From the NCBI GenBank assembly GCA_965243145.1, contig CBDEUB010000002.1, positions 2,780,512 to 2,844,511 of the forward strand: 64,000 nucleotides of DNA. Reading direction: 5' to 3'. This document shows, piece by piece, positions 42,374 through 51,428 of the stretch. Position 1 is the stretch's first letter. Every line of letters begins with the position of its first letter. The position numbers and the translations under genes are program-made. This stretch comes from CBDBLK01 sp965243145. GTDB taxonomy: Bacteria; Bdellovibrionota; Bacteriovoracia; Bacteriovoracales; Bacteriovoracaceae. A model generated the notes under the pieces. The model did no database searches, was not told the origin of the DNA, and was given only the letters and a program-made list of their open reading frames with translations.

Positions 42374-45220
42374 ACGAAGAAGAACCTCATCCTCATCCTC
42401 TTTTCCTTGATTGAAACGCTTTGGGCCGCCAATGAGGCCGTCACCCAAAAAGTGGTGGTGCCCACTCCGCGGGGGAGAGTGCATTTTGAGATTCACGGCA
42501 CAGTTCAAAACGCCGTTTTTATGGAGCGGGTGGCGGAGATTTTGCAGAAAAAAGCGCCGCCCCTGTTGGACTATTTCGAGTACGCCCCTCCCCACCCCGT
42601 GCACTTCGTCCTCAACCCCCGCGCCAGCGTGGCCAACGGGAGCGCCCAGGCCTTTCCCTTTCCCCTGGTGCACCTCCACACCTTCCCTCCTCTGGAGTAT
42701 GGCCACTTGGTGGGGGCCAGCGATTGGATTGAAAGGTTGGTTTTGCACGAATTGGCCCACATTGCCGACCTGGACACCACCGGGCGTTGGGTGGGGGAAT
42801 TGCGCCGCCTGTTCGGCAGTTTGGCCACCCTCCTTCCCGCCTTCGCCCCCCGCTGGTACCGGGAGGGCCTGGCGGTGTGGGCGGAAACCCGCTTTACTGG
42901 TGGCGGGCGCTTGCGCCAGGATTTGGCCCTATGGGAGGCCCACTCCCGCATCCTCGACGCCGACTTTTGTTCCACTCTGGACTGCCTGGACGAACCCGGC
43001 GCTTATCCCTACGCCTCCTTCCCCTACTGGATGGGTGCCCTCTTCTTAAATGAGTTGGAAAGCAAGAGGCCTGGCCTTATCACCTGTTTGATCAAAGTTC
43101 ACAACGCCCAGGCCCCCTTTCAGTTGGCCAGTGCCTACGCTCAATGCCGTGAGGGGGCCGATTTGAGTGCCGATTTTGAAAGTTTCATTACCGGAAAACG
43201 CCGGCACTTTGCGGAAGTTCAGAAACGGGGCCTGATGGACAGTTTTCCCTCCCAGTGGAAGAGTATGCGCGCCCTGGAGTTTCCCTGGGGCACTCCCATT
43301 TTGCAAAAAGGATTTCAAGTGGCCCAAGGCCAATTGCTCTATGCCGCCGACTACCGGGAGTCCCCCACTGGCGTGCTGGCCAATTTGCGCACGGGGGAGA
43401 GCAAATTATTGGATTGGGAGGTGCATGTCGATTTTATTTCTCCGGCGGCCGAAACTGTCTGGCCAGTTTCCGTCTCCAGGCGCAACCGCGCCTCCTTATT
43501 GCGCCAAATGGCCCACCTGAATTTAAGTAGCGGGCGTTTGGAGAGGGAATTTCATTGGCCTCTGGGGGCCGACTACCCCCTGGAGGGGCAGAGCGGTTTT
43601 TTCTTTTTTCGCTATTTGGAAAACGCCTGGCACTTGTACCGCTACACGGGCGGGCGGGAGGACAAACTGCTGAGTCTCCCCCCTTTGGCCTCCCTGGAAG
43701 GGGCCGACATTTCCCGCTTTCGAGGGAAAGAGTGGATTTCCTTTGTCCTCCAGGACAGTGCCCAGAAAAAACCTTATCAGTTGTGGAGCGTCCGCGGGGA
43801 CGGAAGCGAGGCCCTGATTTTGTACGATTCGCCCGCTCCTTTGAGGTTGCTCGAACAGTGGCAAAACACTTTTTGGATTGTGCGCGGCCAGAGCGAACTG
43901 GTGCAAGTTGAGCGAACAGTGGCCAAGCGGGTGCGCCTGCGCCCTTCCACCCACCCGTGGAGCAAAAAGATTGTGTCCATGAGGTGGGATGCCGGCGATA
44001 CGGTCTTTCTATTTAAAGACGACCCCACCCGCGCCTATCACCTCGCCGCCGGCGGTGCCCAGGTTTCCGCCCACTTGGCGGCCAACTCGAGGCCTGTCAC
44101 GGAACGGGAAGTGCGGAAAGCACTCCCATCCCGGGCCATAGAGACACCTCCCAAAAAAGTGCCGCTGGAAAGTTACCCCCGCCTCTCCCACCTCCGCCCC
44201 CGCTGGTGGTTCCTCAATTATGCCTCTGGGCCACAAACTTCCCTGTGGGGGATCAGGACTTCCCTGCAAGGCCCTATGAATCATCACCGTTTGAATTTGG
44301 TGGCCAATTATTATACCCAGTTGGAAAGGCCCGCCGTGCAGGCCGACTATCGCTATTTGCTCGGCCAAAATTCGGACTACCGCCGGCCGCCAGTGCAATT
44401 TTTTCTGGATTTAGGCCATAAAGAGTCCTACACCACTGGTGGCCCCCGTTCCACTGTCAACCAAGAACAAAATCATTTCGTTGGCCTGGCCGGAAATATG
44501 CAGATGGCGGATTTCCGCTACCAGTTTGCCCTGCAACTGTCCCGCCAGCGTGGCCACAATTTGTTACAGGATTACGATTTTTTCAGGTATCAATGGATTC
44601 ACCTCTGGCCAGTGGATGCGATTCTGCCCGGGGACTTTTGGCAAAAACTGGAATTGCGGCAGCACATTTACCTGCAACGATCCCGATCTTCGGGAGGAGG
44701 GGACGGGCCTTTTTGGGGGCATGTCGCCTCGGCCAAGGCCAGGTTGAGGCCGCTCCACAGAGTTTATCTCGACGGGCAAATGGCCCACGGAAAATTGGGC
44801 AAAAAGACTTTGCGGCAGGGCCTATTGTCCGGCGGGGGATGGAAGTCGTCCCCGTTTGCTTTTTACGGCATCGGTGACGGAGAGGCCCTGGGCAATGAAA
44901 TGGCCACTTCGCGCTTGCAGTTCCAAGTCGAGGCCCTAAAAGTGTACCGCTCCTATAAAACCTTTCCCCTCCATTTAAAGGATTTTAAATGGCTCGCCGG
45001 GGCCGACGCGTTGAAGGCGGACTGGATTTATGTCAGCAAAGAGCAAACATTTTTGCGTGACAAAGAACTGTGGGGATGGCACTGGGGCGTGCGCTCTACC
45101 GCCACGCTGTTTTACCAACTGCCCGTTGAGTTGGATGTGATCTTCAACCAGTTGGAAAACAAATACGGCAGTGATCAGAAACAAACGCTTTTCTTACTCA
45201 ACACCGCTCTCTCATTTTAA
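42374..45220 (+). CDS. Surface metalloprotease fused to a beta-propeller-like region and an outer-membrane barrel
   Basis: From codon 42374 (ACG) the N-terminus is TKKNLILILFSLIETLWAAN, a good signal peptide, with GGGGGAG seven bases upstream; the next usable start, TTG 42407, would lose it. The protease domain has WIERLVLHELAHIADLD (HELAH zinc motif) and, ~55 residues on, RWYREGLAVWAETRF, the Glu ligand of gluzincin/peptidase MA-type enzymes. A beta-propeller-like middle (~residues 290-580) follows, then ~350 residues of amphipathic strands ending LLNTALSF, a typical BamA-recognised terminal Phe. The protein (~948 residues) is likely displayed on the cell surface. Confidence 0.75.
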   Translation, partial: TKKNLILILFSLIETLWAANEAVTQKVVVPTPRGRVHFEIHGTVQNAVFMERVAEILQKKAPPLLDYFEYAPPHPVHFVLNPRASVANGSAQAFPFPLVHLHTFPPLEYGHLVGASDWIERLVLHELAHIADLDTTGRWVGELRRLFGSLATLLPAFAPRWYREGLAVWAETRFTGGGRLRQDLALWEAHSRILDADFCSTLDCLDEPGAYPYASFPYWMGALFLNELESKRPGLITCLIKVHNAQAPFQLASAYAQCREGADLSADFESFITGKRRHFAEVQKRGLMDSFPSQWKSMRALEFPWGTPILQKGFQVAQGQLLYAADYRESPTGVLANLRTGESKLLDWEVHVDFISPAAETVWPVSVSRRNRASLLRQMAHLNLSSGRLEREFHWPLGADYPLEGQSGFFFFRYLENAWHLYRYTGGREDKLLSLPPLASLEGADISRFRGKEWISFVLQDSAQKKPYQLWSVRGDGSEALILYDSPAPLRLLEQWQNTFWIVRGQSELVQVERTVAKRVRLRPSTHPWSKKIVSMRWDAGDTVFLFKDDPTRAYHLAAGGAQVSAHLAANSRPVTEREVRKALPSRAIETPPKKVPLESYPRLSHLRPRWWFLNYASGPQTSLWGIRTSLQGPMNHHRLNLVANYYTQLERPAVQADYRYLLGQNSDYRRPPVQFFLDLGHKESYTTGGPRSTVNQEQNHFVGLAGNMQMADFRYQFALQLSRQRGHNLLQDYDFFRYQWIHLWPVDAILPGDFWQKLELRQHIYLQRSRSSGGGDGPFWGHVASAKARLRPLHRVYLDGQMAHGKLGKKTLRQGLLSGGGWKSSPFAFYGIGDGEALGNEMATSRLQFQVEALKVYRSYKTFPLHLKDFKWLAGADALKADWIYVSKEQTFLRDKELWGWHWGVRSTATLFYQLPVELDVIFNQLENKYGSDQKQTLFLLNTALSF

Positions 45221-45319
45221 GTTTAGTAAACCGGGTTTGATTTTTTTATCCCGTTCTTGGCATCTCTTACCGCTTAATGCCGTGAGGATATTTTGTTAAT
45301 ATTTTAGAGAGGGGTTTTT

Positions 45320-46060
45320 ATGTTTAAAAAAATTCTTATCGCCGAAGACAACCAGGGACTGCAACTGCTGTACTCCAAATTGTTGAAAAACCAGGGCCAT
45401 GAAATACTCTTGGCCTCCAATGGAGCGGAGGCCTTTGCCCAGCTAGTGACCGAGGACGACATCGACATTGCCCTGGTTGATATTATGATGCCCAAGTTGA
45501 ACGGGATCGAATTTATCAAGCGCGCCAGGAATATGATTCAGGAAAAAGAAGTCAAAATTTGCATGCTTTCGGCACTTTCGGATGTGAAAAAAATAGAGGA
45601 GTGCCTCAAAGAGGGGGCGGACGACTACATTATCAAAGTCAGCGACGGGGAGCTGTTGGTCAACAAAGTGAATTTCCTGCTGGGTTATGTCCCCAGATTT
45701 GAATATTCCAAAATCAAGTGCGAATACTTCCAAACCGTCAAGGTGGTCGGCCGGGACAAACTGGAAAACAATTTTGATCGCGGTGCTAGCAGCATCGACA
45801 TCACTCTGACCCAGATTCACGAAGACTATTTTATTTTTAAAACCCAAACGGAAGTCAAAGTCGGAGATCGCATTATCGTCAACGAGGGCAAGATCAAAAA
45901 CATGATCGAATCCTCCAACAATGTTTTGGCCCGGGTGTTCCGGATGTACCGGGAGGGGAAAAATTATATTGCCTGCGTGAATTATATTGGCCTTTCCGAG
46001 GGCCAAATCAAGGCCTTGCGTTCCCAAACGGTGAGGGGAGGGGAGGACGATGCGGCCTAA
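45320..46060 (+). CDS. Response regulator with a C-terminal PilZ-like domain
   Basis: Receiver domain with MFKKILIAEDNQGLQLLYSK, phospho-acceptor Asp in IDIALVDIMMPKLNGIEF (about residue 54) and the Lys of DDYIIKVSD. The C-terminal ~120 residues are beta-rich (IDITLTQIHEDYFIFKTQTE, VKVGDRIIVNEGKI) and resemble a PilZ barrel, but the c-di-GMP RxxxR motif is not evident. The stop overlaps the following hybrid kinase start by 11 bp. It may receive phosphate from that kinase. Confidence 0.8.
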   Translation: MFKKILIAEDNQGLQLLYSKLLKNQGHEILLASNGAEAFAQLVTEDDIDIALVDIMMPKLNGIEFIKRARNMIQEKEVKICMLSALSDVKKIEECLKEGADDYIIKVSDGELLVNKVNFLLGYVPRFEYSKIKCEYFQTVKVVGRDKLENNFDRGASSIDITLTQIHEDYFIFKTQTEVKVGDRIIVNEGKIKNMIESSNNVLARVFRMYREGKNYIACVNYIGLSEGQIKALRSQTVRGGEDDAA

Positions 46061-47228
46061 TCGGTCGAGACTGCTCTTTATCGACGACGACCGGGAAATC
46101 CTCACCGCCTACGCCAATATATTCAAACCCAAAAGGCCCCCTGGCCGGCTTTCCCAGTTCGTCAAAAAGGAGGAAAGTGAAAAATCCGTGGAGGAAACCT
46201 TTTGGGGCAAGATGAATTTTGAAGTCGATTTTGCCCAGGACGGCACTGAAGGTGTGCAAAAGATAGAGGCGGCGGCCAATGCCAAAGACGCCTTTCAAGT
46301 GGCCTTCGTGGACATGCGCATGCCTCCGGGAATCAACGGGGTGGAAACCGCCCGCCGGATCAGGCAGATCGACCCGGCGGTGGAAATTGTGGTGATCACC
46401 GCTTATAGCGATTTTAGCACCGGCGAGATCAACACGGTGGTGGGCCACCCCGACAAGCTGATTTATATCAAGAAACCTTTTTACAACGAGGAGATCAAAC
46501 AAATTGCGCTCAATTTGACCGAAAAGTACAAAAACGAACGGATCAAAGAAAATTTTATCTCCAATGTCTCCCACGAATTGAGAACTCCCCTGGCCTCCAT
46601 TTCAGGGTTTGCCAAACTGTTGCTCGATGCAGGCACTTTGCCGCCGGAGCAGACAGATTTTGCCCGGGTCATCCAGGACAATTCCACCCTATTGCAGGGC
46701 CTAGTCGAAGAACTCATCACCTCGGTGCAGATGAGGCGGCCCGAATTTTCGGTCAATGCGACTCCCCTGAATCCGATTCCGGTGGTCAAGTCGGTGGCCT
46801 CTTCGTTCGTCCCCATCTTTGGCACGGGAGGCGAGGTCGAACTGGTGGCCAAGATTGAAGAGATGGATGTGAAAGTCGAGTGGGATGTGCTCAAAATCAA
46901 ACAGGCGATCACCAATATTCTGGCCAATGCCAAAAAATTCACTCACGAGGGCCGTGTGGAAATTTCTTGTTTCCGCGAGGGGCGTGGCCCCCTCGGCACA
47001 TTTGTCGTCCAGGTCAGGGACACCGGCATCGGCATCCCCGAAGATAAAACTAAGGCCATCTTTGAGGAATTTCACCGCCTGGAAAATACCCATCACCAAT
47101 TGGAGGGCCTGGGCCTGGGCCTGAGTATTGCCAAAGGCATTGTGCTCAAGCACGGGGGAGAGATTGAAGTTGAGTCCCGGCCAGATCAGGGCAGCACTTT
47201 CCGCTTGAAATTCAACCAGGTGGCCTGA
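46050..47228 (+). CDS. Receiver-histidine kinase hybrid (REC-HisKA-HATPase)
   Basis: N-terminal receiver: RSRLLFIDDDREILTAYANI, with Asp in FQVAFVDMRMPPGINGVETA. The HisKA phosphorylation site is NFISNVSHELRTPLASISGF and the ATPase domain has N-box NILANAKKFTHEG, G1 VRDTGIGIPEDK, and GLGLGLSIAKGIVLKHGG. An insert (~40 residues) sits between beta strands of the receiver (KPKRPPGRLSQFVKKEESEK). No membrane segment, so cytosolic. Second gene of a three-gene signalling operon. Confidence 0.93.
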   Translation: MRPNRSRLLFIDDDREILTAYANIFKPKRPPGRLSQFVKKEESEKSVEETFWGKMNFEVDFAQDGTEGVQKIEAAANAKDAFQVAFVDMRMPPGINGVETARRIRQIDPAVEIVVITAYSDFSTGEINTVVGHPDKLIYIKKPFYNEEIKQIALNLTEKYKNERIKENFISNVSHELRTPLASISGFAKLLLDAGTLPPEQTDFARVIQDNSTLLQGLVEELITSVQMRRPEFSVNATPLNPIPVVKSVASSFVPIFGTGGEVELVAKIEEMDVKVEWDVLKIKQAITNILANAKKFTHEGRVEISCFREGRGPLGTFVVQVRDTGIGIPEDKTKAIFEEFHRLENTHHQLEGLGLGLSIAKGIVLKHGGEIEVESRPDQGSTFRLKFNQVA

Positions 47229-47231
47229 ATT

Positions 47232-48476
47232 GTGAAAATTTTTAAAAACCAATCCGCCTTAAAGGCCCAGTATTTTAACAACATCTTTAACTCGGTTCAC
47301 GGCGGAATCCTCATTTTTGAAAAGAACGGCAAACTGGTTTTTGGCAACCGATTTTTTGAAAGCATTTTTTTTCAAGTTGAATCGCAAGTGCTGGGGCCAC
47401 CGGAAAAGCGGGGCCTTTACTTTCAGGACATCTTTAAAATCAAAAATACCAAGAAGTATTATATTTTCAATTTCGACAAGTTTTCTGGCCAGCGGGAATA
47501 CCCGTTCTTTCTCTGCAACCAACGGCAAACCCCCGTCGCCTGCCGCTTTAATAAGGTGAACAACCCGGGCCAGGGAAAAAATGAAGTGGTGGTAACTTTC
47601 AGTGACCTGACGGAAGTGAAAAATATGGCCCATCAAAACCGCAAACTGCAAAAGCAACTGATCAAAAGCGCCTACCGCGCCGGCATGGCGGAAAACGCCG
47701 TCGAGGTGCTGCACAATATCGGCAATGTTTTGGCCGCCATCATCGGCAATACTTCGGAAAACACCAACCTCAACGATTTGATGGACATTGTGGAGTTGCT
47801 CTTGAAAATTGATGCCGAAAAAGTGGATGTCTACGACCTCTTGAGTGCTCTCAAAGAAGAGTTGGTGATGGTGAGCGGGGGCCTCAAGCGGGATTTCGAC
47901 TTTATTACCAACAAGGCCAGTCACATTGCCGATGTCATCGCCACCCAACAGCGCTATGCCAATACCAATGAAGAGATTAAAACTTCGGTCAATCTCTCCC
48001 GTATCGTGGAGCAATGCTTGCACACCTTTGAGGCGCAAATTCTGAAGAGCAATATTGAAATCGTCCACCACAGCAACAAGAGTCTGCACATTTTTGTGGA
48101 GGAAAACGGCATGCTTCAGGCCCTCTCCAATGTCATTCTCAACGCCTGCCAGTCGGTGCAAAAGGCCATCGCCCAAGAGAAGCGCAACAAGGGCAAAATT
48201 GAAGTGCGCTGTTGGCCCGAGGGGGAGATGGCGGTTTTACAGGTGGCCGACAACGGCCTGGGGCTGGCCTCCGAAGACCTTTCCAGGGCCTTGGACAGCG
48301 GATTTTCCACCAAGGAGCGGCCTTCGGGCCTGGGCCTTTCCAACTGTGCCCAGTTCGTCAAGCGCTCCAAGGGCCAGATGGCCATAGACAACAACAATGC
48401 CGCCGAGGGGGCCTGCGTGACTTTTAAACTGCCCCTCTACCGGGAGCGGGCGCAAAAAATCCCCCAAAGTGCCTAA
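47232..48476 (+). CDS. Sensor histidine kinase with N-terminal PAS-like domain
   Basis: The N-terminal ~130 residues resemble PAS (FNSVHGGILIFEKNGKLVFG ... VVVTFSDLTEVKNMAHQNRK). The phospho-His lies in AENAVEVLHNIGNVLAAIIG, a divergent 'HNIGN' H-box. The ATPase has SNVILNACQSVQKAI, VLQVADNGLGLASEDL and the FSTKERPSGLGLSNCAQFV lid. GTG start, 3 bp after the hybrid kinase stop. Cytosolic. With the two upstream genes it likely forms one phosphorelay. Confidence 0.9.
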   Translation: MKIFKNQSALKAQYFNNIFNSVHGGILIFEKNGKLVFGNRFFESIFFQVESQVLGPPEKRGLYFQDIFKIKNTKKYYIFNFDKFSGQREYPFFLCNQRQTPVACRFNKVNNPGQGKNEVVVTFSDLTEVKNMAHQNRKLQKQLIKSAYRAGMAENAVEVLHNIGNVLAAIIGNTSENTNLNDLMDIVELLLKIDAEKVDVYDLLSALKEELVMVSGGLKRDFDFITNKASHIADVIATQQRYANTNEEIKTSVNLSRIVEQCLHTFEAQILKSNIEIVHHSNKSLHIFVEENGMLQALSNVILNACQSVQKAIAQEKRNKGKIEVRCWPEGEMAVLQVADNGLGLASEDLSRALDSGFSTKERPSGLGLSNCAQFVKRSKGQMAIDNNNAAEGACVTFKLPLYRERAQKIPQSA

Positions 48477-48504
48477 AAAAGGCCAAAAAAGTGCCGCCGG
48501 GGAC

Positions 48505-48532
48505 TGGACAACGCCGCAAAATGTGCTATATT
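48505..48532 (+). promoter_or_regulatory. Sigma-70-type promoter of ssrA
   Basis: TGGACA (48505-48510), 16-bp spacer, TATATT (48527-48532), ending 9 bp before the tmRNA 5' end. Confidence 0.65.
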
Positions 48533-48541
48533 GAGGCCCAT

Positions 48542-48912
48542 GGGGGTGCCCTGGTTTCGACGGGGTGCTTGAATTATTGACGGGCGTGTCCAGGTTGGTT
48601 TCTGGCCCTGGTAAAAAAGAAACCAAAACACAAATGCTGACTCTTTTGGGCCAGCTGCTATGGCCGCTTAATTATAGCGAACCCAAGCATGAGGCGCTAG
48701 CGCCAAGAAACAGAAGCTAGCAAAGCTGCTTGCTCCGCAGTTAAAAAAGGGGCGCGAGACTGCCGGGCCTTCTCGTTAATCACTCACCGGGGTTTGCTGG
48801 GGGCATGTAACCCAGACAGTCTTGGCGGCCGACGATAACTGCCGCCTACACACGTAGGCCGGATAAGGACAATACCTCGGAAGGGAGGTTCAACTCCTCC
48901 CCACCTCCACCA
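48542..48912 (+). ncRNA. ssrA: Transfer-messenger RNA (tmRNA)
   Basis: The 5' end GGGGGTGCCCTGGTTTCGAC and 3' end CAACTCCTCCCCACCTCCAC followed by CA form the tRNA-like domain (GGGGGTG pairs with CACCTCC; encoded ACCA tail). The tag frame begins around 48630 and reads (T)NADSFGPAAMAA before TAA at 48669-48671; the end AAMAA differs from the common ALAA. tmRNA rescues stalled ribosomes with SmpB. Its last 19 bases (48894-48912) are duplicated at 54688-54706, marking insertion of island 2 in the 3' end; the gene itself stays intact. Confidence 0.95.
48894..48912 (+). other. Left attachment-site repeat of island 2 (ssrA 3' end)
   Basis: CTCCTCCCCACCTCCACCA, identical to 54688-54706. The 3' end of ssrA is a classic target for tyrosine-recombinase islands. 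Confidence 0.9.
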
Positions 48913-49058
48913 ATCAAACCGCCAGGGATGGCCAAGTTGTTAATTTCATTGGGGATTTGGCGAAAAAGAGTAACTCAAATTTTTACTCATGGGCTAAATA
49001 TGGGCTAATATGGGCCATAAAACACGACAGCGGGCCACACTGGTTAAAAACCACTCAC

Positions 49059-49415
49059 TCACACTTCAAACTGAATTGTCTGAACGATCTCCTTCATAAA
49101 ACGAGGATGAAGGGCCGCGTATCTCTGGGCCGTCATTTCCACCTTGGTATGCCCTAACAGTTTGGACAGGGCAAAGATGTCACCTCCGGCCATGACAAAA
49201 TTGGAGGCGTAGGTCGTTCTCAGGTCGTGAAATCGAATCTCTGGAACTGCTGCCCGCTTAATGGCCTTTTTGAAATGACGGGTTGAAAGGTGGGGGGTAT
49301 CAGGTAATTTGCCGTTTTTATCCGCAAAAACAAAAATCTTGTGATGTTTCTCTTGCGCAAGAATGGACAAAATCTTAAAAGCGGCATTATTGAGGGGCAA
49401 ATACCTAATCACTCC
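49059..49415 (-). pseudogene. Tyrosine recombinase C-terminal remnant, island 2
   Basis: Encodes VIRYLPLNNAAFKILSILAQ, TPHLSTRHFKKAIKRA, IRFHDLRTTYASNFVMAGGD, LSKLLGHTKVEMTAQRYAAL and KEIVQTIQFEV: the catalytic HxxR, GH and Tyr boxes. The N-terminal half is missing; homology stops near 49415, where antisense cas7 sequence begins, so a deletion has fused the recombinase 3' part to cas7. An open frame continues to 49523 but those residues are cas7 read backwards. Confidence 0.85.
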
Positions 49416-50288
49416 ATTAAAAATCGTTACGAGTTTGTGTATTTGTTCGATGTCACTAATGGGAATCCTAACGGTGACCCAGATGCAGGGAATTTGCCGA
49501 GACTCGATCCTGAAACAAGTCATGGCCTAGTGACGGATGTCTGTTTAAAAAGAAAAATTCGCAACTATGTTTCCCTAAGTAAATCGGGTGAATCCCAGGC
49601 CGGATATAACATTTATGTGGAAGAAAAGGCCCTTTTAAACGAGAGGCATGAAAAGGCCTATAAGGCATTAAATTTTGTAAAAGAAGATAATAAAGGAAAA
49701 AAAGAATACACCAAAGGTAAAGATGATGAGGCCAAGAATTGGATGTGCCAACATTATTTCGATATACGGTCATTTGGTGCTGTGATGTCAACAGGTGATG
49801 CTAAATGTGGTCAAGTTCGTGGCCCCGTACAATTTGCTTTTGCTTCCTATATTGATGCTATTGTTCCTCAAGAAATTTCAATTACACGAATGGCAGTTAC
49901 TAACAAAAAGGACTTGGAAAAAGAACGAACTATGGGAAGGAAAAGCATCGTTCCTTATGGCCTCTATCGTGCTCACGGTTATATCTCTGCTAAATTGGCC
50001 GAGCAAACGGGATTTTCTGAAAATGATTTGGAGTTATTGTGGGAGTCTTTAAAGAATATGTTTGAGCACGACCATTCGGCAGCACGAGGAGAAATGTCGG
50101 CCAGAAAGTTGATTATTTTTAGGCATGAAAATGCAATGGGTAATGCCCCTGCTCATAAGCTCTTTGAACTTGTTACCATTGAGAAAACTCCAGGATTAGA
50201 AACTTCTCCAAGAAGATTTGACGATTATCAAATTTGTATTTCTAAAGAGAGAGTGCCTAAAGGAGTAGAGTTGCGAGAGTTATTATAA
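49412..50288 (+). CDS. cas7c: Type I-C Cascade subunit Cas7 (Csd2), 5' end altered by deletion
   Basis: NRYEFVYLFDVTNGNPNGDP, GNLPRLDPETSHGLVTDVCL, KRKIRNYVSL, FDIRSFGAVMSTGDAKCGQV and RGPVQFAFASYIDAIVPQ are the Csd2 signature blocks; it is nearly full length (~292 residues). Cas7 forms the crRNA-binding backbone of the type I-C effector. Family members normally start a few residues before NRYEFVY; here the junction with the recombinase remnant lies just there. The only ATGs are in antisense integrase DNA (49341), giving a 24-residue foreign N-terminus. cas3, cas5c and cas8c, normally upstream, are absent. Confidence 0.88.
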
Positions 50289-50303
50289 AAGTGCTGGTGA
50301 TTC

Positions 50304-50546
50304 ATGCCAACCTTGCTAAACAAAGATGGATTTCGTTTTTTCTTTTATTCGAGGGAGGGGAAGCACAAGCCTGCCCATGTTCATGTTGAGTATCAGGGTG
50401 GAATGGCGGTTTTTTGGTTAGACCCACTGTCTCTCCGAGAGCAAAGGGGCCTATCTCCAAAAAAGATTGACAAAGCAAGGAGAATTGTTTTAGAGTATAG
50501 AGAGGATTTTCTGGAGCAATATTATGATTTTTTTAGAAGACGGTAG
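50304..50546 (+). CDS. DUF4160 protein, toxin-antitoxin-like pair member
   Basis: 80 residues: MPTLLNKDGFRFFFYSREGK, HKPAHVHVEYQGGMAVFWLD. The 'EGxKHKPAHVHV' phrase is diagnostic of DUF4160. DUF4160 is usually encoded directly before DUF2442, as here (23-bp overlap); the pair is often suggested to be a toxin-antitoxin-like module, without proof. It starts 16 bp after cas7, in the place where cas4 would normally follow, so it is embedded in the cas operon. Confidence 0.85.
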   Translation: MPTLLNKDGFRFFFYSREGKHKPAHVHVEYQGGMAVFWLDPLSLREQRGLSPKKIDKARRIVLEYREDFLEQYYDFFRRR

Positions 50547-50820
50547 CGTGAGCGATTTTGCCTTTCAGGCGATTGATGTTTGGTTTACCAAGGACGAGTT
50601 GAATGTGCTTTTATCAGATGGAAGGGTAATCTCTAACCCTCTGTCACTTTATCCCTTTTTGCTCAATATCCCTCGCAAATCCAGGGAAAATTTCCGCTTG
50701 TTTGGAGAGGGTACGGCCATTCATTTTGAAGATATTGATGAAGATATTTCGGTGACGGATATTGTTTTGGGCACACCTTATTTTGATCTCAAGTCATCGC
50801 CCTCTAAAAAAACAGCGTAG
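50524..50820 (+). CDS. DUF2442 protein, partner of DUF4160
   Basis: 98 residues. VWFTKDELNVLLSDGRVISN, PLSLYPFLLN and NFRLFGEGTAIHFEDIDEDI match DUF2442 ('LxDGRxIxxPL' and 'WxxLDEDIS'). An internal ATG gives a slightly shorter form. Its TAG overlaps the GTG of cas4 by one base, so translation is coupled into the adaptation genes. Confidence 0.85.
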   Translation: MIFLEDGSVSDFAFQAIDVWFTKDELNVLLSDGRVISNPLSLYPFLLNIPRKSRENFRLFGEGTAIHFEDIDEDISVTDIVLGTPYFDLKSSPSKKTA

Positions 50821-51428
50821 TGTTTCTGCCTATTTCAGCAATCCAACACTATGCTTATTGCCCTCGCCAATTTGCCCTTATTCATGTGGAGCAAGCGTGG
50901 GAAGAAAATCGTTTTACCGCCGAGGGTAAAATTCTTCACGAACGAGTAGATTCGGGCGAAAAAGAAAAGCGGGGAAAATGTAAATACGAAAGGAGTGTTT
51001 CGGCCATTTCATACACTTATGAAATCCAAGGAAAGTTAGACCTTTTGGAAATAGAGTCAGGAAATCCACCCAAATATTTTCCTGTGGAATATAAAAGAGG
51101 AAAATCCAAGACACAAGATTGGGATAGGGTGCAGTTATGTGCTCAGGCCTTGTGTATAGAAGAAATGAAAGACACAAAAATTGAAGAAGGTGGCCTTTGG
51201 TATTGGGAAACTCGCCAAAGAGAACGAGTGTTGATGACTAAGACCTTGCGTCAGAGTACTATCAAAATGATTGAACTTGCCAAAGAACTTTTGGAGCAAG
51301 GGAGAACACCGCCACCCATTCAGGAAAAGAGAAAATGTCGTGCTTGCTCGCTAAAAAATATTTGCAGGCCTGATGTTTTTCTTGAAGACCATTCTGGTGA
51401 GTATGTCAAGGCATTATTGGAAGAATGA
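50820..51428 (+). CDS. cas4: CRISPR-associated exonuclease Cas4
   Basis: 202 residues. ISAIQHYAYCPRQFALIHVE contains the first Fe-S Cys; the three C-terminal Cys are in KRKCRACSLKNICRPD. The RecB-nuclease core has GKLDLLEIES and YFPVEYKRGKSK (D and ExK). Cas4 trims prespacers and sets PAM-end orientation. GTG start overlapping the DUF2442 stop; overlaps cas1 by 4 bp. Confidence 0.95.
   Translation: MFLPISAIQHYAYCPRQFALIHVEQAWEENRFTAEGKILHERVDSGEKEKRGKCKYERSVSAISYTYEIQGKLDLLEIESGNPPKYFPVEYKRGKSKTQDWDRVQLCAQALCIEEMKDTKIEEGGLWYWETRQRERVLMTKTLRQSTIKMIELAKELLEQGRTPPPIQEKRKCRACSLKNICRPDVFLEDHSGEYVKALLEE

Noticed and set aside
49341..49411. Native N-terminus of cas7 from ATG 49341
   Set aside because: These codons are the antisense of the recombinase remnant; any protein starting here has a foreign N-terminal extension.
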